DNA of 30,676 bases from Kingella sp. (in: b-proteobacteria) (GTDB lineage Bacteria > Pseudomonadota > Gammaproteobacteria > Burkholderiales > Neisseriaceae): NCBI RefSeq assembly GCF_030527935.1, contig NZ_JAUMZV010000026.1, positions 1 through 30,676 on the forward strand. The letters run 5' to 3'. Within the stretch, counting starts at the first letter, position 1; the number at the start of each line of letters is the position of its first letter. The translations under genes were made by a program, and so were the position numbers. The notes under the pieces are model-generated. The model was not told the origin of the DNA and made no database searches. It worked only from the letters and a program-made list of their open reading frames with translations. Below, piece after piece: positions 1 to 8,536 of this stretch.

Positions 1-47
1 GAAATTCTAACTTAATGTGAATTTCCTGAGTTATCTAGGACAGCCCC
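1..47 (-). mobile_element. Terminal fragment of an IS1016-like (IS1595 family) element
   Basis: Read on the minus strand from 47, the sequence begins GGGGCTGTCCTAGATAACT and continues into an AT-rich stretch. I recognise this from memory as the terminal repeat and leader of neisserial IS1016-type elements. The transposase would lie beyond the left edge of the window, so only the end is visible. The outer boundary is set at the last C of the CCCC run. No target duplication can be tested because the other end is missing. Confidence 0.55.
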
Positions 48-68
48 AAATTTTTAATATCAGGCAAG

Positions 69-88
69 ATTCCCACCTACGCGGGAAT
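69..88. repeat. dRS3-like 20 bp palindrome
   Basis: ATTCCC, eight bases, then GGGAAT: the neisserial dRS3 layout. The bases after it (GACGGCATTTT, then a DUS variant) match those after the second palindrome of the units at 11731-11827 and 23190-23286. This is therefore probably the right half of the same repeat, truncated by the IS1016-like element. Confidence 0.7.
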
Positions 89-150
89 GACGGCATTTTC
101 TATTTTTCAGGCTGCTGTTAGGGGTTTTGCAAAGGTTTCAGCCTGAAAAA

Positions 151-173
151 TGGAGCGTCGGCGGCTCGCCGAC
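151..173. repeat. 23 bp hairpin repeat, copy 1
   Basis: TGGAGC followed by the perfect arms GTCGGCG/CGCCGAC around a 3-base loop. The same unit recurs at 2069, 6249, 11438, 15100, 15163 (inverted) and 24299 (inverted), usually beside a DUS. Confidence 0.75.
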
Positions 174-419
174 AAGGCAGCATCCCGCGCCCAGCCTATT
201 TAATGCACACGATTGAGCAGTCTGCCATTGCTGCGCTATTTGGGTTTTCAGGCTGCCCCAGTTGCCCATGCCAGTAGTTGCCCACATCAGCCAGTAGTAG
301 TGTGTGGCTTTGCCACGCACCGTTTAGCCAATGTTAAATAAATGAAGCATCGCAACAGCGTGAACGCCATTATTTTCAGGCTGCCTTTATACGCCAGATG
401 CAGCCTGAAAACCTGTTAG

Positions 420-512
420 TAACATTATGGTTGATGGCAAGCAGTACGGATTAAAAACCCTGCCATCTGTTCCTTCCCCCGCTGGCGGGGAAAGGCTAGG
501 ATGGGGGTGGTA
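420..512. repeat. ~95 bp intergenic repeat, shared with 11578-11670
   Basis: It runs from ATTATGGTTGATGGCAAGC to the GC-rich CCCGCTGGCGGGG hairpin and the tail GGATGGGGGTGG. The reverse complement of 11578-11670 is nearly the same sequence. No function is known to me. Confidence 0.65.
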
Positions 513-615
513 GCGAGATTAAACAGCCCCATCCCAACCACCCAGCCCCACCCCTTTTCAGGCTGCCTAACCCCCACAACAAAAACCAACCACGCCACAA
601 ACGCCCATCCCCGCC

Positions 616-2046
616 ATGTCCAAACTCCCCACCTTTCTCCTAGCCACCCTAATTCCCACCGCGCTCTACGCCGCCGACAGCCTCATCACCATCCCCGAAA
701 AACCCATCATCCCCGCCCAGCCCGAGCGCAACGCCCCCCAACTGCCCGACATCCCCACCCCCAGCCCACCCCCCGCCCATTCAACCAACCACCCAACCCA
801 AGATTTCGCCACACTAGAAGCCCAGCTCAACCAAGCCATCAACCAACAGCAACACGAGCAAATCCCCGCGCTGCTCGCCCAATACCAAACCCACCCCCAA
901 GCCGACCCCAATCTCGTTTTATTCGCCCAAGCCCAAATCGCCCGCCACCAAAAACACTACCCCCAAGCCATCCGCCTGCTGCGCCAAATTCTTGCCAACA
1001 ACCCCAATCTCACCCCCGTGCGCGTAGAACTCGCCGTGCTGCTGTTTCGCGAACAACAAAACACCGCCGCCCAACAGCAATTTCAGGCTGCCCAAGCCGA
1101 CCCCGAGCTGCCAGCCGACATCCACGCGCTCAACGAGCAATACCTAAACGCCCTAGGGCAGCGCAAAGGCTGGCACAGCTACATCAGCGCCCAATACCTA
1201 AACGAAAGCAACGTCAACAACGTATCCAGCAACCCACGCATAGAAAACACCCCCTTTATCAAAAACCCCGCCATGCAGCCACAAAAAGCCCACGGCATCG
1301 GCTACGCCGCAGGCAGCGAGCGCGACATCAACCTAAAAAACGCCCACTACGCCCACATCAGCGGCTACCTTTACGGCAAAACCTACTGGGACAACCACGC
1401 CTATGACGACATCACCGCCCGCGTCCAAGCAGGCTACGCCCACAAAAGCAGCCAAGGCAGCCTGAAAATCACCCCCTTTTACGAACAACAATGGTACGCC
1501 ACCCACCGCTATAAACACGCCCACGGCATCCGCGCCGAAAAAAACCAACGCCTAACCGACACCCTACAACTCACCCTAGCCGCCGAAATCAGCAAACAAC
1601 AATACCGCCACGACACCGAACTCAACGGCAACAGCAAAACCCTATCCACCACCCTATATTGGCAAATCAACCCCCGCAACTACATTTACAGCGGCATCGA
1701 TGCCCTATGGGAAAGCACCCGCCAAAAAACATACAGCTACCACCTAAACAGCTACCGCATCGGCTGGGAACACGAATGGAACAAAGGCCTATCCAGCCGC
1801 ATCAGCCTATCCACCTCCAGCCGCCGCTACCAAGCCAACTACCAACTTGGACGCGCCATCCGCTTTGACCGCAAACGCCAAGACGAAATCTACACCGCCA
1901 ACCTAACCATCTGGAAACGCGACTGGCACATCAAAGGCATCACCCCCAAGCTCAGCTACCAATGGCGCAAACAACACAGCAACTTTGATAGCCTGTTTTC
2001 CTACCACAAAAGCAGCCTGAATTTGCTATTGGAAAAAACGTTTTGA
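616..2046 (+). CDS. Slam-type outer-membrane translocon (DUF560, TPR plus beta-barrel)
   Basis: Slam proteins move lipoproteins across the outer membrane to the cell surface. The 476-residue product has a signal peptide (residues 1 to about 20, cut near LYA-ADS), a proline-rich linker (25-60), and a helical TPR-like part (about 62-180). A long C-terminal region rich in alternating polar and aromatic residues follows, ending in Phe like many outer-membrane barrels. The junction GWHSYISAQYLNESNVNN matches the start of the DUF560 barrel. The next gene encodes a lipoprotein with a TbpB-like barrel, the expected substrate type, so the pair fits the usual slam-substrate arrangement. The start at 616 is chosen for the signal peptide; no clear Shine-Dalgarno sequence is visible. 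A kingDUS lies inside the coding region at 1455. The plus strand here is strikingly C-rich. The family call is firm; the specific Slam subtype is not assigned. Confidence 0.88.
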   Translation: MSKLPTFLLATLIPTALYAADSLITIPEKPIIPAQPERNAPQLPDIPTPSPPPAHSTNHPTQDFATLEAQLNQAINQQQHEQIPALLAQYQTHPQADPNLVLFAQAQIARHQKHYPQAIRLLRQILANNPNLTPVRVELAVLLFREQQNTAAQQQFQAAQADPELPADIHALNEQYLNALGQRKGWHSYISAQYLNESNVNNVSSNPRIENTPFIKNPAMQPQKAHGIGYAAGSERDINLKNAHYAHISGYLYGKTYWDNHAYDDITARVQAGYAHKSSQGSLKITPFYEQQWYATHRYKHAHGIRAEKNQRLTDTLQLTLAAEISKQQYRHDTELNGNSKTLSTTLYWQINPRNYIYSGIDALWESTRQKTYSYHLNSYRIGWEHEWNKGLSSRISLSTSSRRYQANYQLGRAIRFDRKRQDEIYTANLTIWKRDWHIKGITPKLSYQWRKQHSNFDSLFSYHKSSLNLLLEKTF

Positions 2047-2054
2047 ATACACAA

Positions 2055-2121
2055 AGGCAGCCTGAAAATGGAGCGGCGACGGCTTGTCGCCATTATGCTT
2101 AACCCATAAAGGCAGCCTGAA
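2055..2121. repeat. Two DUS flanking a 23 bp hairpin repeat
   Basis: Exact kingDUS copies lie at 2055-2066 and 2110-2121, with a hairpin-repeat copy at 2069-2091, all between slam and its lipoprotein gene. The DUS copies are in the same direction, so no DUS terminator forms here and co-transcription remains possible. Confidence 0.75.
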
Positions 2122-2176
2122 ACCCATTCAGCCAAGCCCCCCTTATTTACCCAACCAACCCTTAACGGAGATGATT

Positions 2177-3115
2177 ATGAAACCCCAAACCCCCTTAACC
2201 CTAGCACTACTGGTTGCCCTAAGCACCACCGCGTGCAGCACAGGCGGCGGTGGCGGCGATGAAATCCCACGCCCCAACCCCAGCGTGCCTACACCTACGC
2301 CCACCCCGACACCTACGCCTACACCTACGCCCACCCCACCGCCTACGCCAACCCCCACACCAACACCTACTCCAACCCCCACCCCCGAAGAAAAAGCCGC
2401 CTACATCAAAAACACCGTTATCAGCGCATTCAATAACGACCCCAACGCCGCCAGCTACAAATACGCCACCGATGAAGCCGCCCGCCAAGAGCTGTGGAAA
2501 ACCGTGCAAGGGCGCGACAATGTAACGTTTACAGCCAACGGCTCAGCGAACTGCGCAGGCAATAGGTCTGAATGCAAAAACACTGCCGAAAAAGGCGCAG
2601 TGGTTCTGTCGCACAAACAAAGCTATTCAGGCTACGCCGTTATCCGCGAAACCTATGGCTCAGCCACCGCGCCAAGCAATTCCTATGTTGCCTTAATTGA
2701 CACGCCCACCACCGACCGCAAAACCGTGGTGGATGCCACTTACAAAGGGCAAGCGTCATACAGCAACAAATTCAATCCCACCGTAGCCAGTCGCGCCGAT
2801 TTCACGCTAACCGTGAGCGGCGATAGTGTTTCAGGCATCATCAACAACGCACCCACAGGCACAGGCGTTGTTTACCCGCTGGTTACCCTAAAAGACGGCA
2901 CCATCAACGCCACCACCGCAGGCGTAACATTCAGCGGCGAAGCCGATTTCGCTGCCCGCACCTTTAACGGCAGCGCGAAAAACCCCGACCTAGCTGGCAC
3001 CTACCGTGGCGCATTCGCAGGCGCAAACGCCGAAGAAGTAGTCGGCGTATTTGAAACCAATTCAACCGTCAAAGACACTTCCGTGCAAGGCGCGTTCGCA
3101 GGCACACGCCAGTAA
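2177..3115 (+). CDS. Slam-dependent surface lipoprotein, TbpB-like barrel with Pro-Thr spacer
   Basis: This 312-residue product is a predicted lipoprotein: hydrophobic signal followed by LSTTAC, with the lipidated Cys at residue 20. A run of five glycines follows, as in neisserial surface lipoproteins such as TbpB and fHbp. Residues 38-70 are an almost pure Pro-Thr dipeptide spacer. The rest (about 75-312) is rich in G, T and S and ends in GTYRGAFAGANAEEVVGVFE. That matches the closing strand motif of TbpB-type barrels (GxFxGxxAxExxGxF). Its job is probably surface binding of a host ligand, but the ligand cannot be read from sequence. The preceding slam gene is the likely exporter. Start choice: GGAG six bases before ATG at 2177; the in-frame ATG at 2171 abuts the GGAG. 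The lipobox is not ideal (Thr at -3). Confidence 0.85.
   Translation: MKPQTPLTLALLVALSTTACSTGGGGGDEIPRPNPSVPTPTPTPTPTPTPTPTPPPTPTPTPTPTPTPTPEEKAAYIKNTVISAFNNDPNAASYKYATDEAARQELWKTVQGRDNVTFTANGSANCAGNRSECKNTAEKGAVVLSHKQSYSGYAVIRETYGSATAPSNSYVALIDTPTTDRKTVVDATYKGQASYSNKFNPTVASRADFTLTVSGDSVSGIINNAPTGTGVVYPLVTLKDGTINATTAGVTFSGEADFAARTFNGSAKNPDLAGTYRGAFAGANAEEVVGVFETNSTVKDTSVQGAFAGTRQ
2288..2386 (+). repeat. Imperfect hexamer repeat coding for the Pro-Thr spacer
   Basis: Thirty-three codons, almost all alternating Pro and Thr, written with mixed synonymous codons (CCT ACA, CCT ACG, CCC ACC, CCA ACC) and two Pro-Pro interruptions. A six-base period keeps the frame, so copy-number change would alter spacer length without switching the gene off. 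Confidence 0.85.
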
Positions 3116-3120
3116 AACCA

Positions 3121-3180
3121 AGGCAGCCTGAAAACGGATTGCCCCCTAGTTGGCGCAACGCTCCCGTTTTCAGGCTGCCT
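3121..3180 (+). terminator. DUS inverted-repeat terminator after the lipoprotein gene
   Basis: Arms 3121-3137 and 3164-3180 are perfectly complementary over 17 bases; each holds a complete kingDUS extended by AACGG/CCGTT. The structure begins 5 bases after the stop codon. DUS pairs as terminators are well known in Neisseriaceae. Confidence 0.75.
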
Positions 3181-3379
3181 ACTGCGCCGCCTACAATCGG
3201 CGCGTAGGGTGAGAACTTGTTCACGCACCAGTTAGCAAATGCTTAACGATGCGTGGCAACGCCACCCCTACTTAACGCCGTTGTTATTTCCCCCCAACCC
3301 ACCTTTCAGGCTGCCCACCCAAAGGCAGCCTGAAAACCGCATTTCCCACAACCCCAACCCCCAACAAAAGAACCCAACC

Positions 3380-6211
3380 ATGCCCCCCATTTCCCCCAAG
3401 CTCATCCCCATCGCCATCATCGCCGCCTTTGCCCAACCCGCCCTAGCGCAGCCCGCCGCACAGCCCCCCGCAAAAATCCCCGCGCAAAAAGCCACCCAAA
3501 ACACCTACGTTACAGGCAGCCTGAAAAACGGTTTGCAATACATCATTCTCACCGTGCCCAGCGAAAAAGGGCGCATAGACGTGCGCGTGCAAGTGGGCGC
3601 GGGCGCAAGCGATGAAAACGGCAGCAGCGAAATCGGCGTGGCGCACATGGTGGAACACATGGTATTTCGCAGCAATCCGCAATTCCCCAACGGCGTGGGC
3701 GACACGCTGATTGCCAACGGCTGGCGGCGCGGCGCAAACTTCAACGCCATGACCAACTATGAGCGCACGCTGTATATGTTCAGCCCCAACAAAGGCACGG
3801 CGCAGCTAAACGAAACGCTCAAAGCCCTATCGTCCATGCTCACGCCGCATCCGTTTTCCGCCGCCGATTGGGAAAAAGAAAAACAAGTCATCCTTGCCGA
3901 ATGGCGCAACGGCTTGGGCGTAAACGAGCGCATGAACCGCAAGCGCACCGCCGTTATCCGCAGCGGCAGCCGCCAAGCGCGTTACGCCATCATCGGCACG
4001 CCCGAAAGCATCACGCAAACGCCCGTGCAAGTGCTGCAAGACTTCCACGCGCGTTGGTATGCGCCCAACAACATGAAACTCATCATCTCGGGCGATGTGC
4101 AACCCGCCGCCACCCGCGCCCTGATAGAACACTACTTCGGCAGCCTGAAAAGCCAACCGCTGCCCGACCGCACAGGCGATTACTACGAACCCAAACTGCA
4201 AAACGGCTGGCACGTTGAGCAAATTCAAGACAAAGATTCAGGCGCAAGCCAAGTCGCGCTGATTTTCCGCCTAAACGACAGCCCAAGCCGTGGCAACAGC
4301 AGCGAAGCAGGGCGCGAACGCCTGATAGACCGCTTTGCCGGCAAAATCCTTACCCAACGCCTGCGCGACCAGCAAAGCCATCTGCCCAAAGGCGTGAGCA
4401 ACATCAGCCTGCGCAAAGCCGATATTGGGCGGCACACCACAGGCGTAGGCTTGTTTGCCAGCGTGTTGCCCGATGCCCATCAGCAAGGCATCACCGTGCT
4501 GCTCAACACCCGCGCCCAAATGCTGCAACAGCCCATCACCCAAGCCGAAGTGGATGCCTACCGCGCCACGCTGCGCAAAGTGATTGCCAAGCAAAAAGAA
4601 AAAAACAGCCTGCCCGAGCCGTTTGGCGATGTGTTGCAAACCATGAGCGATGATTTTTTTGCCGACAAGCCCACGCGCACGCCCGCCGAAAACGCCCGCC
4701 GCGCCGAAGCCAACCTAGCCAAAATCACCCCCGCGCAAGTAACCGCCCGCATCCAGCAATGGCTCAATGCCAGCGATAAGCTGGTGCAAATGCAAGCCCC
4801 ATCGCTCACGCCGATTGCGCTGCCCAGCAACGACAGCATCGCCGCCGCCGCGCAGCAAGCCGAGCGCACGCACCAGCCCAAGCTGCTTGCCGCCAAAGCG
4901 CAAGGCAAAGGCGCGTTCACCGACCAGCCCCAAGCGCACCCCATCCAAAGCGAGCAAAGCCAACCGCTTTCAGGCAGCCTGAAAAGCCAAATCACCTATT
5001 GGACGCTGCCCAACGGCGACAAGGTTGTCTTGCTGCAAAATCCCGTTGCCCAAGACAAAATCTATTGGCAAGCCATCGGCGGTGCAGGCTTTATGCAGCC
5101 CGAGCAAAACCCGTGGCAAACCCAGTTAGCCAGCCAAATCATCTGGCAATCCGCGCCGCAAGGCTGGACAAGCGAACAGCTTGGCGCGTGGAAAACCCAA
5201 CACAAAATTTCGCTCAACCAAAGCACCGAAGCGCAGCAAAGCAAGGTAACAGGCAGCGCGCCGCAAAGCGAAGCGCAAAACCTGTTCCACCTATACCACG
5301 CCTACTACGCCACGCCGCAAATCAGCGAAGACTACCGCGACAGCATCGCCAGCATGGCGCGGCAAATCGCCATGAACAACCAATCCAGCCGCAGCATTAA
5401 AGAAAACGCCACCGTGAAACTGCGCTTTGGCAAACCTGCCTACGAAATGCCCAGCGCAAGCGAGCTAGACGATACCGAAGAGCCGCAAATGTTTGCGCAA
5501 TGGCAAAAACTCAACCGCGCCCCCGTAACGCACTACATCCTAACCAGCCAAAGCCCCGCGCAAATCAAACCGCTGGTAGAGCGTTATCTCACCGACCAAC
5601 CGCGCCAAGCCGTTGCCCCCAGCAGCGAGCGCAAACCGCTGGCGGGCAGCGAAATCAGCCGCCAAGCCGTGAACAATGTTGACCGCAGCGATGTAACCGT
5701 GTACGCATTTAGCGAACAAAAATGGCAGCCTGAAACCGCCGCCCAAGTCGCCCTGCTGCGCGAGTTAGCCCACGAGCAGCTCAAAGCCGAGCTGCGCGAC
5801 AAGCAACTGGGCGTGTACAGCCTAAAATTTGAAACCACGTTCAACCCCGACACCAACCGCGTAGAAAGCGAACTGCGCTTTGCCACCACTCCCGACAAAG
5901 CCGAAATGCTGTGGCAACTGGGCGAGCGCGTGCTGCAAAACTTCCCCAACACGCTCACCGAGCAACAAGCCACCGTCCTGCGCGCCAAACTTGCCGAGCA
6001 AGAGAGAAAACGCAAAACATCGCCCGAAACATGGCTCAACCGCCTGATACTCAGCCAAACCCACTTTGGCGATGCCCGCTATCTCAACAACATGGCAAAC
6101 CTGCCCAACAGCATCACGCTGGACAACCTGCGCCAAACCGCCCGCCTGCTGTGGAACAAGCAAAACCGTCGCGTGATGATTGCCGACCCCGATGGTGGCA
6201 AGCAGCAGTAG
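3380..6211 (+). CDS. Periplasmic M16 family zinc metallopeptidase (two-domain, PqqL-like)
   Basis: The 943-residue product starts at ATG 3380, which gives a proper signal peptide ending in ALA-QPA. An upstream in-frame ATG at 3239 would add 47 residues that merely translate two DUS-type repeats, so I reject it. The inverted zinc motif HMVEH is at residues 89-93 and the distal zinc ligand is probably E174 (E167-x6-E174). A second, inactive M16 half starts near residue 535 with NGDKVVLLQNP. Size and layout match E. coli PqqL-type pitrilysin homologues, which degrade imported or periplasmic polypeptides; PqqL itself is linked to iron piracy from ferredoxin. The gene follows the slam/lipoprotein pair but is separated from it by a DUS terminator. 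Processing of a surface protein or ligand is possible but not shown. In-frame kingDUS copies lie at 3514 and 4972. Confidence 0.85.
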   Translation: MPPISPKLIPIAIIAAFAQPALAQPAAQPPAKIPAQKATQNTYVTGSLKNGLQYIILTVPSEKGRIDVRVQVGAGASDENGSSEIGVAHMVEHMVFRSNPQFPNGVGDTLIANGWRRGANFNAMTNYERTLYMFSPNKGTAQLNETLKALSSMLTPHPFSAADWEKEKQVILAEWRNGLGVNERMNRKRTAVIRSGSRQARYAIIGTPESITQTPVQVLQDFHARWYAPNNMKLIISGDVQPAATRALIEHYFGSLKSQPLPDRTGDYYEPKLQNGWHVEQIQDKDSGASQVALIFRLNDSPSRGNSSEAGRERLIDRFAGKILTQRLRDQQSHLPKGVSNISLRKADIGRHTTGVGLFASVLPDAHQQGITVLLNTRAQMLQQPITQAEVDAYRATLRKVIAKQKEKNSLPEPFGDVLQTMSDDFFADKPTRTPAENARRAEANLAKITPAQVTARIQQWLNASDKLVQMQAPSLTPIALPSNDSIAAAAQQAERTHQPKLLAAKAQGKGAFTDQPQAHPIQSEQSQPLSGSLKSQITYWTLPNGDKVVLLQNPVAQDKIYWQAIGGAGFMQPEQNPWQTQLASQIIWQSAPQGWTSEQLGAWKTQHKISLNQSTEAQQSKVTGSAPQSEAQNLFHLYHAYYATPQISEDYRDSIASMARQIAMNNQSSRSIKENATVKLRFGKPAYEMPSASELDDTEEPQMFAQWQKLNRAPVTHYILTSQSPAQIKPLVERYLTDQPRQAVAPSSERKPLAGSEISRQAVNNVDRSDVTVYAFSEQKWQPETAAQVALLRELAHEQLKAELRDKQLGVYSLKFETTFNPDTNRVESELRFATTPDKAEMLWQLGERVLQNFPNTLTEQQATVLRAKLAEQERKRKTSPETWLNRLILSQTHFGDARYLNNMANLPNSITLDNLRQTARLLWNKQNRRVMIADPDGGKQQ

Positions 6212-6212
6212 T

Positions 6213-6244
6213 AGGCAGCCTGAAACAGCATTTTCAGGCTGCCC
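6213..6244 (+). terminator. DUS inverted-repeat terminator after the M16 protease
   Basis: GGCAGCCTGAAA and TTTTCAGGCTGCC face each other across five bases, starting 2 bases after the stop codon. A 23 bp hairpin-repeat copy follows at 6249-6271, then DUS copies at 6357 and 6424. Confidence 0.7.
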
Positions 6245-6248
6245 CAAA

Positions 6249-6271
6249 TGGAGCGGCGACGGCTCGTCGCC
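6249..6271. repeat. 23 bp hairpin repeat
   Basis: TGGAGC followed by GGCGACG/CGTCGCC arms. The stem sequence differs from copy 1 but pairing is kept, which implies selection or copying of structure. It lies between the M16 protease and yggS. Confidence 0.7.
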
Positions 6272-6485
6272 AAAATGCCTGAACCAATAAGCAGCCTGAA
6301 AACCCAACAGGGTAGGGTGTGCAACTTGTTGCGCACGCTGTTTACATAGCTAGCCAAGGCAGCCTGAACAAGAATAAGCAGCCTGAAACGCCGCTTCCAC
6401 GTTGTGATGACGTTGAACCACATTTCAGGCTGCCTAACCGCCCATTCTCGCGCCCCCCATCCCCATCCACCCCACAAAGCCCACC

Positions 6486-7184
6486 ATGCCCAACCTTATC
6501 CAAAATCTCCAAACCATCCAAGCCCAAATCGCCCAAGCCGAAGCATCCGCCCACCGTCCCGCCAATAGCGTGCAACTGATTGCCGTCAGCAAAACCTTTC
6601 CCGCCGACCACATCCGCACGCTCTATCAACACGGGCAACACCACTTCGGCGAAAATTACATCCAAGAATGGCGCGACAAAATCCCCCAGCTTGCCGACTG
6701 CCCCGACATCATCTGGCACATCATCGGCAACGTCCAATCCAACAAAAGCCGCCCCGTCGCCGAACACGCCCATTGGCTGCACACCCTAGACAGCGCAAAA
6801 CTCGCCCAACGATTGAGCAAGCAACGCTCCGCGCATCTGCCCGCTTTGCAAGTGCTGATAGAAATCAACATCGCCTGCGAACCCGCCAAACACGGCATCG
6901 CGCCCGAAGAGCTGCCCGCGCTTGCCCAAGCCGTCGCCGCCCTGCCCCGCCTAAATCTGCGCGGCTTGATGTGCGTTGCCGCCCACAGCGACAATCCCAG
7001 CGAACTGCGCCAACAATTCAGCCAAATGCACAGCCTGCTCGCCCAACTGCAAACCATCGCCCCCCAAGCCGACACCCTATCCATGGGCATGAGCAGCGAC
7101 ATAACCCTAGCCATAGCATGCGGCGCAACCATGGTGCGCATCGGCAGCGCGATTTTCGGCAAGCGCGATTATTCAGCAGCCTGA
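6486..7184 (+). CDS. yggS: YggS/PLPBP family pyridoxal-phosphate homeostasis protein
   Basis: This 232-residue protein binds pyridoxal 5'-phosphate and buffers cellular vitamin B6; it is a fold-type III, TIM-barrel protein with no known enzyme activity. The PLP lysine is K36 in LIAVSKTFP, the same number as in E. coli. The conserved segment HFGENYIQE follows, and the C-terminal phosphate-binding signature reads SMGMSSDITLAIACGATMVR then IGSAIFGKR. The stop codon TGA and the last two Ala codons lie inside a DUS variant (GCAGCCTGAAAA). Neighbours are unrelated; the usual yggT or proC partners are not adjacent here. No strong Shine-Dalgarno sequence precedes the ATG. Confidence 0.93.
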   Translation: MPNLIQNLQTIQAQIAQAEASAHRPANSVQLIAVSKTFPADHIRTLYQHGQHHFGENYIQEWRDKIPQLADCPDIIWHIIGNVQSNKSRPVAEHAHWLHTLDSAKLAQRLSKQRSAHLPALQVLIEINIACEPAKHGIAPEELPALAQAVAALPRLNLRGLMCVAAHSDNPSELRQQFSQMHSLLAQLQTIAPQADTLSMGMSSDITLAIACGATMVRIGSAIFGKRDYSAA

Positions 7185-7362
7185 AAACGTTAAAAACAAG
7201 CCAAACCGATTTTCAGGCTGCCTTAAATACACAAAAGCAGCCTGAAAACTCACCCCCCACTTTCAGGCTGCCCACTCTCTAAACCATAGCACCAAAAATT
7301 CTAAACCCACCCCCGCCCATCCATTACAATCCCATCCTTTCAACACCCCACAAGGAAAAATC

Positions 7363-8214
7363 ATGTTTAAACACACGCTCTTAGGCTTCTCCATCGCCAT
7401 CGTACTCGCTGCTTGTGGCAAAGGTGGCGATGCCCCCGCCGCATCCGCCGTTGCCCCACAGCCTGCCGCATCCAACGCTGATGCCAGCGCAGCCAGCGGC
7501 AACCTGCTAGACAAACTCAACAACAAAGAAACCATCCTAGTCGGTACCATGGGCACCTACGCCCCATTCACCTACCACGAAAAAGACGGCAAATTAACTG
7601 GTTACGATGTAGAAGTAACCCGCGCCGTCGCCGCCAAACTCGGCGTGCAAGTAGAATTTAAAGAAACCCCGTGGGATGCCATGATGGCAGGGCTCAAAGC
7701 AGGACGCTTTGACATCGTCGCCAACCAAGTCGCCCTCACCTCGCCCGAACGCCAAGCCATGTTTGACAAAGCCACGCCATACAGTTGGAGCGGCAAAATG
7801 CTCGTCGCCCGCGCCAACCACGCCGATGTCGCCAAACTAGAAGACATCAAAGGCAAAAAAACCGCCGTGATGCTCGCCTCCAACTACGACGAAGTCGCCA
7901 AAAAAATGGGCGCAGACCTCGTCCACACCGACACCATGGCGCAAGGCCTGCTCATCGTGCAGCAAAAACGCGCCGAATTTACGCTCAACGACGAACTCTC
8001 GCTGCTGGACTACCTGAAAAAAGACCCCAATTCAGGGCTAAAATCCGTATGGCGCACCCCCGCCACCGAAAAACTGGGCGCAGGCTTGGTGATTAACAAA
8101 GGCAACGAAGCCGCCCTCGCCAAAATCAACGGCGCAATGGAAGAGCTCAAACAAGACGGCACGCTGAAAAAGCTCGGCGAACAATTCTTCGGCGAAGACG
8201 TAAGCGTGCATTAA
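7363..8214 (+). CDS. Amino-acid ABC transporter substrate-binding lipoprotein (SBP family 3)
   Basis: The 283-residue product has a classic lipobox (VLAAC, Cys 18), an Ala-rich linker, and an SBP_bac_3 domain from about residue 50. The diagnostic TYAPFTYHEKDGKLTGYDVEV opening is followed by PWDAMMAGLKAGRFDIVANQ and GTLKKLGEQFFGEDVS at the end. Such proteins capture polar amino acids or cystine in the periplasm and hand them to a membrane permease. No permease or ATPase gene lies beside it in this window, so its partners must be elsewhere. AAGGA sits 6 bases before ATG; a possible -10 (TACAAT) is at 7325-7330 without a clear -35. A strong terminator follows. The substrate cannot be read from sequence. 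Confidence 0.9.
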   Translation: MFKHTLLGFSIAIVLAACGKGGDAPAASAVAPQPAASNADASAASGNLLDKLNNKETILVGTMGTYAPFTYHEKDGKLTGYDVEVTRAVAAKLGVQVEFKETPWDAMMAGLKAGRFDIVANQVALTSPERQAMFDKATPYSWSGKMLVARANHADVAKLEDIKGKKTAVMLASNYDEVAKKMGADLVHTDTMAQGLLIVQQKRAEFTLNDELSLLDYLKKDPNSGLKSVWRTPATEKLGAGLVINKGNEAALAKINGAMEELKQDGTLKKLGEQFFGEDVSVH

Positions 8215-8240
8215 CCGTACACATTCAAGCAATCCAAACA

Positions 8241-8265
8241 ATCGGGCATCCACGCCCGATTTTTT
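8241..8265 (+). terminator. Rho-independent terminator of the substrate-binding protein gene
   Basis: ATCGGGC, six-base loop, GCCCGAT, then a run of T, 26 bases after the stop codon. Confidence 0.85.
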
Positions 8266-8268
8266 GCA

Positions 8269-8301
8269 GCAGCCTGCATAGCGTAGCAGCGTTGCGAAGC
8301 C
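8269..8301. repeat. DUS-linked short repeat (AGCTTCGCAACTCC type), divergent copy
   Basis: It reads GCAGCCTGC, then an ATAGCGTAGCAGCG segment, then TTGCGAAGCC. Better copies lie at 11848, 21015, 23339, 24402 and 26689. It joins a DUS half to a short purine-rich palindrome. Confidence 0.5.
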
Positions 8302-8536
8302 AACCGCAGCCCAATTTCCCACCCCATCCGCACATCCCATTTTAATTTTGACACAAGTGCACGGCTTGCAAGCAAGCCGTAGAAACGCGCAAGCCGTTTC
8401 AGGCTGCCCAAGCATCCCGCCCGCGTTTAGGCAGCCTGAAAACACCGTTTGATGCTGTGGTAAGCAAAAATTTTGCTGGATAGATTGGCTTTCAGGCTGC
8501 CTAACGCTTCACTAATGTTTAATGCTGCTGCCCACT

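Larger units (their letters stand above)
48..615. other. Gene-free mosaic of small repeats
   Basis: No credible gene is seen here. The stretch holds a lone dRS3-like palindrome, a 23 bp hairpin repeat, a DUS (375-386) facing a partial DUS (about 409-420), a ~95 bp repeat shared with 11578-11670, and a further DUS at 557-568. Short open frames across it read through these repeats and do not look like proteins. No convincing promoter or ribosome-binding site was found in front of the gene at 616. Confidence 0.6.

Noticed and set aside
138..320. 60-residue frame at the left edge
   Set aside because: It spans a DUS variant and a hairpin repeat, with no ribosome-binding site or family match.
501..1406. 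301-residue open frame overlapping slam
   Set aside because: Extreme Pro/Arg/His composition; it is the out-of-frame reading of the C-rich slam gene and adjacent repeats.
2143..2525. Gly/Val-rich and Pro-rich frames across the Pro-Thr repeat
   Set aside because: Shadows of the six-base repeat on other frames; the lipoprotein frame has signal, ribosome-binding site and barrel motif.
3239..3379. N-terminal extension of the M16 protease
   Set aside because: It translates DUS copies (FRLPTQRQPEN) and precedes a better signal peptide at 3380.
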